Shown here in pieces: positions 1 through 9,396 of a stretch of 64,000 nt of DNA. The stretch is from Lachnospiraceae bacterium MA2020 (GTDB taxonomy: Bacteria; Bacillota; Clostridia; Lachnospirales; Lachnospiraceae), in contig JQKK01000015.1 of assembly GCA_000746015.1 (NCBI GenBank), positions 46,703 through 110,702 on the forward strand. The letters are read 5' to 3'. The notes beneath the pieces were generated by a model. It was not told where the DNA came from. It saw nothing but the letters and a program-made list of their open reading frames with translations, and ran no database searches. Position numbers and translations under genes: made by a program. Within the stretch, counting starts at the first letter, position 1. Every line of letters begins with the position of its first letter.

Positions 1-2343
1 TCGATTACATACAATTTCCTCATGCTTTTCCAACAATTTATCCAGATACAACGCTCTGAATAATGGAACTTTTGCATTATTTTTAATCAATTCCTCAACG
101 GACATATTAATTCCATCAGCCATTGTTTCTATTGATTCAAACGAAAGATCATCACTTAGATCAAGGAAGCTTCCATCCTTTAGCTTATAAAACTTCTTTT
201 TGAGCTTATAGCTTTTATATACTTTTGCAAGTTCTTCTCTGGATATATTCCTGGAAAGCAGATCTATGTCAAGCAATCCGCTCTCAACAGATATCTTAAA
301 ATCAAACTTAGGCGCATCTGCTACAGAATGCCCCATGAAATCGCTCGATCCCATTACTTCTCCATAGCGTGAAAGCTCGCTAACGCCATCTGTTATTATT
401 CTGAAAAGAGTCTCATCTCCCTTTGGTGAAAAATACATCTGGGCGTCATTATTCCATTCTGTAAAATACTTCTTTATACAATCTATAACCCTATATTCCT
501 GCTTAAGATCATGATATTCTTTTTTATCAGAACTACTCGAAAAGCCATGTTCCGGTAAATTATAGGTTTTGTCATCATAAGATACTTCACATACTGCACT
601 GCATCTGCCATCTACAATATCCAGCTTAAATTTGAACTCTGCTTCGGGCGGAAGCATGGCTTCAACTTCATTTCCGGATTTATCCTCATAATTGATATAA
701 GGATTATCTATCATTCCCGGTACAACTCGATAATAGAATTCTGCAAGTCGGTTTTTACCTACATGAAAATCAATGTTTCCAATATGATCTGCAATCCCAA
801 AGAAAGGTTGTAGCGCAGCCCATTCCACATCGGGTATCTTTCCAAACTTAGTATCACTTATTATATATTTTCCACTTTGACCTCTTAAAACAACAGGCAT
901 CTTTCCTTTAATCTTAATACCAATCAGCTTTCCCGAATAATCCTTCATTGACTGACTATAAATATCTATTTTTGTTTTTACTTCTCCAACATGAAGCATA
1001 CCCTTTTTTGCTTCCTGTTTATTTTCATACTCGACATCCATTCCTTCGGTTAGAGAATAAAATCTGTCAAGTGACGCGCCTTCGAGTACTTCATGGCTTT
1101 CTACAGCTACACCTTTCCCATAGTAACCATAATAGCCCCTTGAAGCCAGTTTGTGGTTTATCCTGTCTGCATCTCCAATGCGTCCGAATATATACTCAAG
1201 CCACTTTTCACTTTCTTCGGTTACAGTTTCTTTGGAAAAATCCAATTTTAAGCTCTTTCCCAATGAAAACTCTTTATCGTTTTCCATTGCATCCTGAAAC
1301 AGTCTGTAATTTTTAAGTATCAATCCCTTTCCGCCATTTTTTGAAATCTTAAATGTCAGATTCATCTCATTATCGCTTATTAGAATTCGCGGAATGATAG
1401 ATATATTCTTCTCTTTATCTTTTTCTTTTTGTTCTTCAGGCACTTCAAATATCGCATTATTTTCTAAAAACGAGAATAGCTTTTCGGCTTTTTTATCAGT
1501 CGCATCTCCGGGATTATACTCATTTACATATTTCCAGACAAGATTGAGTGCCGCTATCTCATGTCCACATAACGGAGATTTGAATCCATATCTATACTTC
1601 CATTCATAGCCATATCCGTAACCGCTGCAAGTGCAAGAATGGTCTTTAATACCATCCTGCGCAATAGTCATTACAGCATGAGCTGTTTCAAATCTATCTT
1701 CAGTAACAGTATAGATTTTCAGCATCTGTCTGCCATCTTCACCGTACTCTATTTTAGGCTCTTCTTTAAATTTTGTCTCATCAACAAAAACCTTCGCACG
1801 ATTAAGTGCGTACTGCGTTGTATCCTCATTCTTTACAATAGCGGGTACATCAAAGAATACTGCATCATCGATTGTCGCATCATCAAATTTCCATGAACTG
1901 ACCTTTTTAGGAATTACATCTTCTTTCTTTTTCTGCTTTTGAAGAAGAGTCATATCACGCTCATAGCTTTCTGCCAGGAGTCTCTCTTCTCTTTCTTCAT
2001 CAGTTTCAGTAAATATCCATTTGCCATGTTTTTGCTCCCACAACAGTAGAAGCGCTGCTTCATGTGAACATGGTTTCCTAAATGAGCCATACCACTTATT
2101 AGATCTTGACGAAGAACAGGTACAATCAAAACGATCCGGATCCCAATTCTCAGAAAATCTGGTTGGAGCATCGCTTATCGTCGGATTATACTGATTTGCA
2201 ATAATTGCTGATGCATATCTGTCATTACATACAAACCTACTGTATTTCCCCTTATCAATGAAGTTTTTAGCAGTCTGAAGCTGCTTTTCAGTAAAGAAAC
2301 GTCTCCAACTTCTCTCTTCACGTTTGGCAATATTATCCGGCAT
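1..2343 (-). CDS. SWIM zinc-finger / SNF2-type helicase, N-terminal part (runs off window)
   Basis: An uninterrupted minus-strand frame of 781 codons starts at an ATG at 2343 behind AGGAGAT and continues past base 1, so the C-terminus is missing. Near residue 80 there is a SWIM-like zinc motif (CTCSSS...CSHEAALLLLW), and a second CxC...CGHE motif lies near residue 230. The downstream part resembles the SNF2_assoc region that precedes the ATPase in bacterial SNF2 helicases. The helicase motifs themselves would lie outside the window. The expected role is ATP-driven remodelling of nucleoprotein, with no known substrate. The assignment rests on the SWIM motifs and general resemblance. Confidence 0.75.
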   Translation of the reverse strand, partial: MPDNIAKREERSWRRFFTEKQLQTAKNFIDKGKYSRFVCNDRYASAIIANQYNPTISDAPTRFSENWDPDRFDCTCSSSRSNKWYGSFRKPCSHEAALLLLWEQKHGKWIFTETDEEREERLLAESYERDMTLLQKQKKKEDVIPKKVSSWKFDDATIDDAVFFDVPAIVKNEDTTQYALNRAKVFVDETKFKEEPKIEYGEDGRQMLKIYTVTEDRFETAHAVMTIAQDGIKDHSCTCSGYGYGYEWKYRYGFKSPLCGHEIAALNLVWKYVNEYNPGDATDKKAEKLFSFLENNAIFEVPEEQKEKDKEKNISIIPRILISDNEMNLTFKISKNGGKGLILKNYRLFQDAMENDKEFSLGKSLKLDFSKETVTEESEKWLEYIFGRIGDADRINHKLASRGYYGYYGKGVAVESHEVLEGASLDRFYSLTEGMDVEYENKQEAKKGMLHVGEVKTKIDIYSQSMKDYSGKLIGIKIKGKMPVVLRGQSGKYIISDTKFGKIPDVEWAALQPFFGIADHIGNIDFHVGKNRLAEFYYRVVPGMIDNPYINYEDKSGNEVEAMLPPEAEFKFKLDIVDGRCSAVCEVSYDDKTYNLPEHGFSSSSDKKEYHDLKQEYRVIDCIKKYFTEWNNDAQMYFSPKGDETLFRIITDGVSELSRYGEVMGSSDFMGHSVADAPKFDFKISVESGLLDIDLLSRNISREELAKVYKSYKLKKKFYKLKDGSFLDLSDDLSFESIETMADGINMSVEELIKNNAKVPLFRALYLDKLLEKHEEIVCNR

Positions 2344-2431
2344 TTTTAAAATCTCCTAAAAAATATTATCATTTAAGTATAGTAATCGACATACCGATTA
2401 TTATAACTAATATTTATGCTCTCTGCCAACC

Positions 2432-3748
2432 CTAAAACACCGATATATACTCCGTCACTTTCTGCTGTATACGTCTCAGCTCGCTCTCGAGATCGGACTG
2501 TGAATCGGATTTGATGAGCTCGCTTATCTCACTGTCAGCCAGCTGCATGGCTCCTTCATATGCCGAAAACTGAGGCTCTGCCTGACCATTTTCTATCACA
2601 CTGCTGATCATTTGTGAGTGAAGTGTGCGATCCGCATCCGCCATATCTTCTGTAAAGATTGTTTCTGCCGAATCATCCTCCATCACACTTTTTAATACTG
2701 ATGCTGCCGATGTGTCTTCAAATATCTTTCTCTGCACTTCTTCAGAAGTCGTCAGAAACTTCATAAATTCCCATGCAAGAGCTTTATGCTCGCTTCTGCT
2801 GCTCATTGCCACATCAAGTGAATCCACGCGGGATGTATTTTTCCCATTTTCTCCCTGAGGCATAGGTATGCAATCCCATTGAAAGTTTGAATATTTCTTT
2901 ATCTTATACGGATATGTCTTATAAGTGCGGTATTCCGCCAGAGTAAGCGGCATAAATGCAACCTTGCCGGCATCAAAGTTTTCCTGAGTGACAGCCTGCG
3001 ATCCGTTTAGTTCATTTAATGTTATCATATACGCTACTGCTTTTTTCAGCTCTTCACTGGTAAAATTGCATTTCTTTCCATTTGAAGAAAACATCACTGC
3101 ACCATTTGCAGCTGCAGCATCCTGCCAACTATACTTGAAGATTCCAAACTGATCTACAATACCATCACCATCTGTATCTTTTGTTACTTTTTTGCAGATA
3201 TCATAGAGGTCTTTCAGCGTATAATCAGCCTTCGGTATCTCGATCCCCTCCGTAGCAAGCAGTGTCTTGTTTACAAACATTATATACGGAACAGTCTCGA
3301 TTGGAAGAGCATACTGGGTATTGTCAGTTATACCGGCTTCCAACGCTGTAGAATATATTTTACTACTGTCAAAAGAAGTATCAGTCTCCATCCAGTTATC
3401 AAGCTTCTCGATAATATTTAACTGAGCAAACTTATCAAAATCTTTATTTTGGATCATCATCACATCAGGAGCCTTGTCCATGAGTATCTTCTCGCTAAGC
3501 CACTCCGAATAATCTTCTTTCATTATCCCCTTAACATAGTTGACTTTCACGTTAGGATGAAGCTTTTCAAACTCCGCTATAGCCTCATCATATACGACAT
3601 AGCTGTCCTGAACCGCAACATCCCAGTTATTGCCGCCAAACATTGCAAACTCCAACTCGACATTTTGGCTATGATATGCACTTAATGTAAATATCGCTGT
3701 AACAGCCATTGCAGCAGTTGCAGCGACCAGATTTCTTATCCTTATCAT
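2432..3748 (-). CDS. Membrane-anchored family-1 extracellular sugar-binding protein
   Basis: This 438-aa protein has the layout of an ABC extracellular solute-binding protein of family 1: an N-terminal hydrophobic segment (about residues 7-25), then the mature region with FEKLHPNVKVNYV and APDVMMIQNKDFDKFAQ. The usual lipobox cysteine is missing (the segment ends LSAYHSQ), so it is either an uncleaved membrane anchor or a cleaved secreted protein. It is the last gene of a run with the response regulator (8 bp upstream), the histidine kinase and an RbsB-like protein. No permease of its own is next to it, which suggests a sensory or ligand-presenting role. Its sugar is unknown. Confidence 0.8.
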   Translation of the reverse strand: MIRIRNLVAATAAMAVTAIFTLSAYHSQNVELEFAMFGGNNWDVAVQDSYVVYDEAIAEFEKLHPNVKVNYVKGIMKEDYSEWLSEKILMDKAPDVMMIQNKDFDKFAQLNIIEKLDNWMETDTSFDSSKIYSTALEAGITDNTQYALPIETVPYIMFVNKTLLATEGIEIPKADYTLKDLYDICKKVTKDTDGDGIVDQFGIFKYSWQDAAAANGAVMFSSNGKKCNFTSEELKKAVAYMITLNELNGSQAVTQENFDAGKVAFMPLTLAEYRTYKTYPYKIKKYSNFQWDCIPMPQGENGKNTSRVDSLDVAMSSRSEHKALAWEFMKFLTTSEEVQRKIFEDTSAASVLKSVMEDDSAETIFTEDMADADRTLHSQMISSVIENGQAEPQFSAYEGAMQLADSEISELIKSDSQSDLESELRRIQQKVTEYISVF

Positions 3749-3756
3749 ATCGCGCC

Positions 3757-4413
3757 TCAGTGTCCATTGCGTCTTTCAAGTGCCCATATCGCCAGCTGTG
3801 TCCTGTCACGAAGTCCAAGCTTCTCTAATATGGTAGACAGATAGTTTCTCACTGTACCTTGAGAAAAGCTGAGGATTTCTGAGATTTCCTTATTACTATG
3901 TCCCTTCGCAACCTCTTTGATGATCTTCCATTCATTCTCATTTAATTCCGAAGCAAGCTCCTCATCAACTGCAATTGTAGCATTATCCTGCTGCACTGAT
4001 GAGAAGAATTTCAGTACTTTGGATGCAATATCCGGATTGAGCATAGCCTGTCCCTGGTACACCACTTTTATGGCCTTTACAAGCTCTTCCGTACTGATAC
4101 CCTTTAACAGATATCCGCTTGCTCCAAATCTGATTGCATCATATACATATTCATCATCGTCAAATGTTGTAAGAATTATTATCTTTACATCCGGATAGTT
4201 TTCCTTTACGAGTTTTGTGCAGGCTACACCATCCATCTTCGGCATTCTTACATCCATAAGTATCACATCGGGAGCAGTCCTTTTTAAAGCCTCCAATACT
4301 TCGTCTCCATCCCCTACAACACCGGATACACTTATATCTTCCTCTGTATTAAGTACGATTTTTAAGCTTTCTCGTATAAGCTGCTGATCGTCAGCAATCA
4401 TCACGTTGATCAT
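3757..4413 (-). CDS. NarL/FixJ-family response regulator
   Basis: This 218-aa protein has an N-terminal receiver domain (acidic pair DD near residues 8-9, phospho-acceptor Asp54 in ILMDVRMPKMDG, Lys in the LLKGIS segment) and a C-terminal LuxR-type helix-turn-helix (GHSNKEISEILSFSQGTV). The start codon overlaps the stop of the histidine kinase gene by 4 bp, typical of a translationally coupled two-component pair. It probably controls the adjacent sugar-uptake genes. The target promoter cannot be told from the sequence. Confidence 0.95.
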   Translation of the reverse strand: MINVMIADDQQLIRESLKIVLNTEEDISVSGVVGDGDEVLEALKRTAPDVILMDVRMPKMDGVACTKLVKENYPDVKIIILTTFDDDEYVYDAIRFGASGYLLKGISTEELVKAIKVVYQGQAMLNPDIASKVLKFFSSVQQDNATIAVDEELASELNENEWKIIKEVAKGHSNKEISEILSFSQGTVRNYLSTILEKLGLRDRTQLAIWALERRNGH

Positions 4414-5732
4414 TTTTCGCCCCTTCTCATCGGTATATATGCCTCAATCTCAAATCCATTATCACTCTTGAATGTAATCTGCCCCTGAAGCATCTCTACT
4501 CTTTCCCTCATGTGTCTAAGTCCAAAACCTTCATCTATAAAATCTGCGCCCTGACCATCATCTCTAATGTCGATTCGCAGCATAAAGTCATTTCTATGAA
4601 GTACTATGTCGATCTTTTTTGCCTTTCCATGACGTATGGAATTTGTTATACCCTCCTGGATAAGTCTGTAGATTGCATGCTCTTCATCTTCTCCGAGCCA
4701 CAAAGCATCTACGTTACAGTCAAAACTTATCTCCGTATTTGCCACATGCTCGGTTTTTTCGATCAATGCTCTCACCGCCTGCAAGAGATTCTGTCGTTCA
4801 AGTGCATCGGGCCTAAGCTGACTTACTGACTTCCTCACATCGACAATTCCCTGCCTGCAAACTTCACTTAATAGATTCAGCTGCGATTTAAGTGTATCAG
4901 AAGCACCGGCTGACAAAGCAACGCATGCATCAAGTCCTGCCGCAAGGCCGGTAAGCGTATGTCCTATAGTGTCATGCACCTCTCTCGCTATACGATTACG
5001 CTCCATAACCTTTGCCATGCGGGCATTTTCATCCATCAGTTCTTCATATTTTAAGTTGCTTTCCCTTAGCATTTCATTTGCTAGGGTAAGTCTTTCGTAT
5101 AGGTCATTTATATTATCGATGGTTTTTTGCTTATGTACAATAAGCATCAGACAAAAAATGAAAAACAAAACTATGGAAATAGCATTTATCATACTGAAAA
5201 GTGCTGTAAGATAAGCCTGGGTCTTGGCAGAAAAGACTGATATAAGATCGGATATCATCCACGCTCCATGCCTTACGATAGCTGCTGATGGGCTTGTCGC
5301 GATGTATATAAGCACTCCGGCTCCCATCATCATATACCAGTGCTCGTAGTGCTTTGTGTATAAGAGACAATTGGCAAATGCCCATAAAAATAATCCATTA
5401 TAATTAAAATCAAGAGCAACTGTAACGGATAAACACAAAATGAAATCAAAGACTATAGAAGATATTTCAATCTTTCTTGATAAAGTAAGCTGTCTGAGTA
5501 TCCACGAAAACCCGAGCAAGATTACAGCGGCGCATACCCAAAACTGCACCCGCTGCATATTCCCCGGCAACGATCCAACTTCGTTTAAAAAACTGCGCGC
5601 TTTACCACTACTGACCACTCTATGCATACTTACTCTGACAAATGTAACGTAAAATAGAGCATCAATAGACAGGATCACGTACATTATAAGCATTATGATC
5701 TTTAGTTTTCCATCAGTCCTCGAAATCTCCAT
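4410..5732 (-). CDS. Histidine kinase of the NarL/DesK type (HisKA_3)
   Basis: This 440-aa membrane kinase has about five or six hydrophobic segments in residues 10-200, then a coiled-coil linker. The HisKA_3 dimerisation helix follows, with phospho-accepting His253 in AREVHDTIGHTLTG, and then an HATPase_c domain (EGITNSIRHGKA, DDGQGAD, GFGLRHMRERV). It lacks a large extracellular sensor domain, so signal input may come from the two membrane-anchored binding proteins encoded on either side. It overlaps its response regulator by 4 bp. Confidence 0.93.
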   Translation of the reverse strand: MEISRTDGKLKIIMLIMYVILSIDALFYVTFVRVSMHRVVSSGKARSFLNEVGSLPGNMQRVQFWVCAAVILLGFSWILRQLTLSRKIEISSIVFDFILCLSVTVALDFNYNGLFLWAFANCLLYTKHYEHWYMMMGAGVLIYIATSPSAAIVRHGAWMISDLISVFSAKTQAYLTALFSMINAISIVLFFIFCLMLIVHKQKTIDNINDLYERLTLANEMLRESNLKYEELMDENARMAKVMERNRIAREVHDTIGHTLTGLAAGLDACVALSAGASDTLKSQLNLLSEVCRQGIVDVRKSVSQLRPDALERQNLLQAVRALIEKTEHVANTEISFDCNVDALWLGEDEEHAIYRLIQEGITNSIRHGKAKKIDIVLHRNDFMLRIDIRDDGQGADFIDEGFGLRHMRERVEMLQGQITFKSDNGFEIEAYIPMRRGEK

Positions 5733-5738
5733 CCTGTT

Positions 5739-6716
5739 TTACTGCCATCCCCTCGAATTATTCTCATCAAGATTATCTTTTGTAAACATCGATACTTTCA
5801 CTAAGATATTGCTCTCTACCTTTTTCCCTTCAAGGTAGTCATACGCAGTTTCTGCCGCTATCCTTCCCATTTCCATCGGATACTGGGCTGCAGTACCTGC
5901 CATCTTTCCATCGATTATCATTTTCTTGCCATCAGGTGAGCCATCTACACCATAAACAAGTATATCCTTGCCGGCGATACCGTACCTGTCAAGAGCTGCC
6001 AATGCCCCCAGCGCTGACGGATCATTATTGCCAAATACAACATCAAAATCCCTAAAGTTTTTTATGAGTTTACTCATTTCCTCATTTGCAACTTCTATCT
6101 CAGATGTATTGTCTATAGTCATAACAATCTTATATCTGTCATCATCTGATATTTCATCCTTGAAACCTTCAAGCCTGCCTATAGTTGACGCTACTGTCTT
6201 GTGGTATAGTGCAAGTATCCTCGCACCGTCCGGGAATCGCTTTTTCATATCACGCGCCACAAGCTGTCCTGCACGATACTGATCTGACTGTATGACAGAT
6301 ATGACATTAGATGTATCTGATACTCCTGTATCCACTACAAAAACAGCAACTCCTCTGTCTCTGCATATTTTTAAGATGTCGCCTACGTTATCGCAGTCTA
6401 CAGGATTTGCAAAAAGAACTGAAATACCCTCATCTATCATTTCCAGTATCTCTTCATTCTGCCTCTGCTGATTTTGTGCCGGATCACGGGTTATAAGCTT
6501 ATCACCATGTGCTTCCACTACATTTCGGATGCTTCCGTTTAGTGACGTAAAATATGGATTATTCATGGTCATATATGTTGCACCAAAGATACGTGGCTCC
6601 TCTTCCACCTCGTAATCTATCAGCTTAAATGATACAAAGAATGCTATCATTATAAGTGCCATACCGGTGATGCACAGCAAAAGCATATTTTTTTTTGACT
6701 TTAAGAATTTTTCCAT
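5739..6716 (-). CDS. Membrane-anchored RbsB-like sugar-binding protein (likely sensory)
   Basis: This 325-aa protein has one N-terminal membrane segment (about residues 9-31, no lipobox) followed by a type I periplasmic-binding fold of the ribose/galactose group (NNPYFTSL, DPAQNQQRQ, VVDTGV, FGNNDPSALGALAAL, YGVDGSPDGK). It ends GWQ, like the RbsB homologue at 9397-10460, so the two look like paralogues. It lies 6 bp upstream of the kinase gene and a hairpin separates it from rbsC. The anchor and position suggest a co-receptor for the kinase rather than a transport component; this is inferred. Confidence 0.85.
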   Translation of the reverse strand: MEKFLKSKKNMLLLCITGMALIMIAFFVSFKLIDYEVEEEPRIFGATYMTMNNPYFTSLNGSIRNVVEAHGDKLITRDPAQNQQRQNEEILEMIDEGISVLFANPVDCDNVGDILKICRDRGVAVFVVDTGVSDTSNVISVIQSDQYRAGQLVARDMKKRFPDGARILALYHKTVASTIGRLEGFKDEISDDDRYKIVMTIDNTSEIEVANEEMSKLIKNFRDFDVVFGNNDPSALGALAALDRYGIAGKDILVYGVDGSPDGKKMIIDGKMAGTAAQYPMEMGRIAAETAYDYLEGKKVESNILVKVSMFTKDNLDENNSRGWQ

Positions 6717-6754
6717 AAAGCATCTTCCTTTCGACGCCTCTGATTAGATTAAAT

Positions 6755-6779
6755 AAGGGAGTGAGAAACCTCACTCCCT
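6755..6779 (-). terminator. Hairpin between rbsC and the sensor genes
   Basis: The inverted repeat AGGGAGTGAG-aaac-CTCACTCCCT starts 6 bp after the rbsC stop. There is a short, weak T-run in the minus direction. It could be a partial terminator that lowers expression of the sensing genes relative to the transporter. Confidence 0.75.
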
Positions 6780-6784
6780 ATAGA

Positions 6785-7774
6785 TCATGCCTTTGCCTTA
6801 TCTTTTGTCCTAAAGAAGTCAATCATTACAGCAAGTAAGATTACAACACCCTTTACTACTGTCTGCCAGAAGGAATTGACATTCATAAGGTTAAGTCCAT
6901 TATTCAAAATTCCTATGATAAGAGCACCTATCAATGTTCCGCTGAGTTTACCTGATCCACCGGCCATTGATGTTCCGCCGACTACAACTGCTGCGATCGC
7001 ATCCATTTCAGCACCTTCACCGGCTGTTGGCTGTCCTGAGTACATTCTTGAGGCAAGAATTATACCGGCAATACCTGCCATAACTCCAGAATAAGAATAT
7101 ACCAGAAACTTAACTTTTGCAACATTTATACCGGAAAACTTAGCTGCCAGTGGGTTTCCACCTACAGCATAGATATAACGTCCTACACGTGTCCTGTTAA
7201 GTATGAGCATTGAAATGATGAAAATGATCACCATTATGATGACTGGTACAGGAATTCCTGCTGCGTAGCCTGCTCCGAGCCACTGCCACTCTTTTGATAC
7301 AACTCGTACAGGTGAACCGCCTGTATATACACCTGCCAGACCTCTCGCGATATTCATTGTTGCAAGTGTAACAATGAAAGGAGGTATTGTTGTTTTTGAG
7401 ATAACAAATCCATTAAAAAGACCAAAAATTATACCTATTATAATACCTACGATAAAGGCAACTCCTATCGGCATGTTGTATCTGGATACACATCCGGCTG
7501 CAAGTACACCCGAAAGAGCTATGATAGATCCAACTGAAAGATCGATTCCACCAAGGATGATTACCATCGTCATTCCACATGCCAGCAAAAGGTTGGTCGA
7601 TATCTGTCTAAGTACGTTAAACAGATTCTTAACTGTCAGAAAGTACTGACTGGTTCCCGGGAATATTCCCAAAAATACACAAAGCACTACAAGTGCTACC
7701 AAAATACCCAGGTTTTCTGAAAAGAAACGTCCTGCCGCAGTAGTTGATGCAGCCTTCTTTTTACTCTCGCTCAT
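6785..7774 (-). CDS. rbsC: Ribose/fructose-type ABC transporter permease (RbsC family)
   Basis: This 329-aa integral membrane protein has eight to ten hydrophobic segments and the BPD_transp_2 signature (GIDLSVGSIIALSGV, FNGFVISKTTIPPFIVTLATM, AEMDAIAAVVVGGTSMAGG). Length and motifs match RbsC/FrcC permeases. It forms a homodimeric channel for a monosaccharide with the ATPase encoded upstream. Gene order is binding protein, ATPase, permease, with hairpins between them. The GH32 gene next door makes fructose or another fructan-derived sugar a plausible substrate, but this is only context. Confidence 0.93.
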   Translation of the reverse strand: MSESKKKAASTTAAGRFFSENLGILVALVVLCVFLGIFPGTSQYFLTVKNLFNVLRQISTNLLLACGMTMVIILGGIDLSVGSIIALSGVLAAGCVSRYNMPIGVAFIVGIIIGIIFGLFNGFVISKTTIPPFIVTLATMNIARGLAGVYTGGSPVRVVSKEWQWLGAGYAAGIPVPVIIMVIIFIISMLILNRTRVGRYIYAVGGNPLAAKFSGINVAKVKFLVYSYSGVMAGIAGIILASRMYSGQPTAGEGAEMDAIAAVVVGGTSMAGGSGKLSGTLIGALIIGILNNGLNLMNVNSFWQTVVKGVVILLAVMIDFFRTKDKAKA

Positions 7775-7799
7775 TTTATCCTCCCTATCGTCCCTGCTG

Positions 7800-7836
7800 T
7801 TTAATAAAGTCGGAGCTTTGCTCAGACTTTATTAAA
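7800..7836 (-). other. Intercistronic hairpin overlapping the rbsA stop
   Basis: The arms TTTAATAAAGTC and GACTTTATTAAA form a 12-bp stem with a 13-nt loop, and one arm overlaps the rbsA stop codon. It may act as an mRNA stabiliser or processing site between rbsA and rbsC. Confidence 0.7.
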
Positions 7837-9325
7837 TAGCCGCCAAGTGCATAATTGCTTCCTGTGATATTTCGCTATGGTCGAGGCATCCCTTTACCTC
7901 GCCCTCAGCCATAACATATATGCGGTCGCTCATGTTGATTATCTCCGGAAGCTCTGAGGAGATCATTATAATTGACACTCCCTGTTTTACAAGACGATTC
8001 ATGATTGCATATATTTCTGACTTTGCTCCTACATCGATTCCTCTTGTAGGCTCATCAAGTATAAGTATCTTTGGATCTGTTGCCAGCCAGCGGCCTATAA
8101 GAACCTTCTGCTGATTTCCACCTGAAAGATTGCCTATCGTCTGCTGCTGCGAAGGAGTCTTTGTTTTCATCATATCGATAAACTTCTGCGTTATCTCTCC
8201 TTCTTTTTTGCCATTAACTTTCAAATTTTTGACAAACTGCTCAAGCACTTCTATCGTTGTGTTGTACTTGATATCCTGAATAAGATACAGGCCCTGCTCT
8301 TTTCGGCTTTCCGGTACAAATGCTATTCCTTTTTTCATGGCTTCATTAGGATTATGTATCACCGTCTTTTCGCCATTTATATAGATATCACCTTTTACAT
8401 TTCCGGATAATCCAAAAATAGCCTGCATTGTTTCACTTCGTCCTGCACCCACCAATCCTGAAAATCCAATAATCTCGCCTTTGTGCAGCTTAAATGAAAC
8501 ATTTCTTACCTTATTTCCATCACTGAGGTTTTCAACTCTTAAGAGCTCTTCACCTGGCTCTAAGAAATCTCTTTCATAGTAAGAGGTCAATGTACGTCCA
8601 ACCATCAGAGCGATAAGCTCATCTCTTGAAGTCTCAGAAACAACCCTTGTACCTACGCTCTCACCATCTCGCATGATAGTTACGCGGTCACAGATTTCCT
8701 GAAGCTCACTCATCTTATGAGAAATATAGATAATTCCTACTCCATGTGAAGTAAGATCTCTCATGATCTTAAATAAGTTATCTACTTCTTTCTCTGCGAT
8801 AGATGATGTAGGCTCATCCATTACAAGAATTTTGGAATGCGTAGAAACAGCTTTTGTTATCTCAACCATCTGCTGCTTTGCGATTGGCAGATCTTTGACA
8901 AGTGAAGATGCTTTAATATCCATTCCGAGCTCATCTAAGATTTTCTGCGCCTCCTCTTCCTGTTTTGCAAGGTCAACAGTTACGCCATTTCCGAGTTCTC
9001 TTCCTAAGAAGATATTTTCTGCAACACTCATGTATGGTACAAGTACGAGCTCCTGATGTATGATAGCTACACCATTTGCCTCTGCATCCTGTACGCTTCC
9101 TATTTTCACTTTTTTACCATTTATCTCAATTTCGCCGCCATCAGCACGATATATTCCGCCAAGGACCTTGATAAGAGTAGACTTTCCTGCACCATTCTCG
9201 CCCAACAGTGCATGAACTTCACCTGCTTTCAATTCCAGGCTGACATTATTGAGCGCCTTTACACCGGGGAAGGTCTTGGTAATATTTTTCATCCTGAGAA
9301 TCGTATTTGAATTTTTGTCGCCCAC
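7832..9325 (-). CDS. rbsA: Sugar ABC transporter ATP-binding protein (RbsA/MglA family)
   Basis: This 497-aa protein has two ABC ATPase modules in tandem. The first has Walker A GENGAGKST and Walker B ILVMDEPTSS. The second has the degenerate P-loop GLVGAGRSE, the signature LSGGNQQKV and ILILDEPTRG. Double modules of about 500 aa define the RbsA/MglA/XylG class of monosaccharide importers. It energises the permease encoded downstream. Confidence 0.95.
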   Translation of the reverse strand: MGDKNSNTILRMKNITKTFPGVKALNNVSLELKAGEVHALLGENGAGKSTLIKVLGGIYRADGGEIEINGKKVKIGSVQDAEANGVAIIHQELVLVPYMSVAENIFLGRELGNGVTVDLAKQEEEAQKILDELGMDIKASSLVKDLPIAKQQMVEITKAVSTHSKILVMDEPTSSIAEKEVDNLFKIMRDLTSHGVGIIYISHKMSELQEICDRVTIMRDGESVGTRVVSETSRDELIALMVGRTLTSYYERDFLEPGEELLRVENLSDGNKVRNVSFKLHKGEIIGFSGLVGAGRSETMQAIFGLSGNVKGDIYINGEKTVIHNPNEAMKKGIAFVPESRKEQGLYLIQDIKYNTTIEVLEQFVKNLKVNGKKEGEITQKFIDMMKTKTPSQQQTIGNLSGGNQQKVLIGRWLATDPKILILDEPTRGIDVGAKSEIYAIMNRLVKQGVSIIMISSELPEIINMSDRIYVMAEGEVKGCLDHSEISQEAIMHLAAI

Positions 9326-9349
9326 AGTATTACCTCCACACTTTAGTGA

Positions 9350-9374
9350 TAGGAGGGGAAAAAATCCCCTCCTA
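9350..9374 (-). terminator. Strong hairpin between rbsB and rbsA
   Basis: The 10-bp stem TAGGAGGGGA/TCCCCTCCTA lies between the binding-protein and ATPase genes. Attenuating hairpins are common here and let the binding protein be made in excess. It sits about 20 bp after the rbsB stop. Confidence 0.75.
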
Positions 9375-9396
9375 CTATTATCAAATCTTTATTTAA

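Noticed and set aside
948..1896. Three plus-strand frames of 71-122 aa
   Set aside because: They are antisense shadows of the partial SNF2-type gene, whose minus-strand frame is open for 781 codons.
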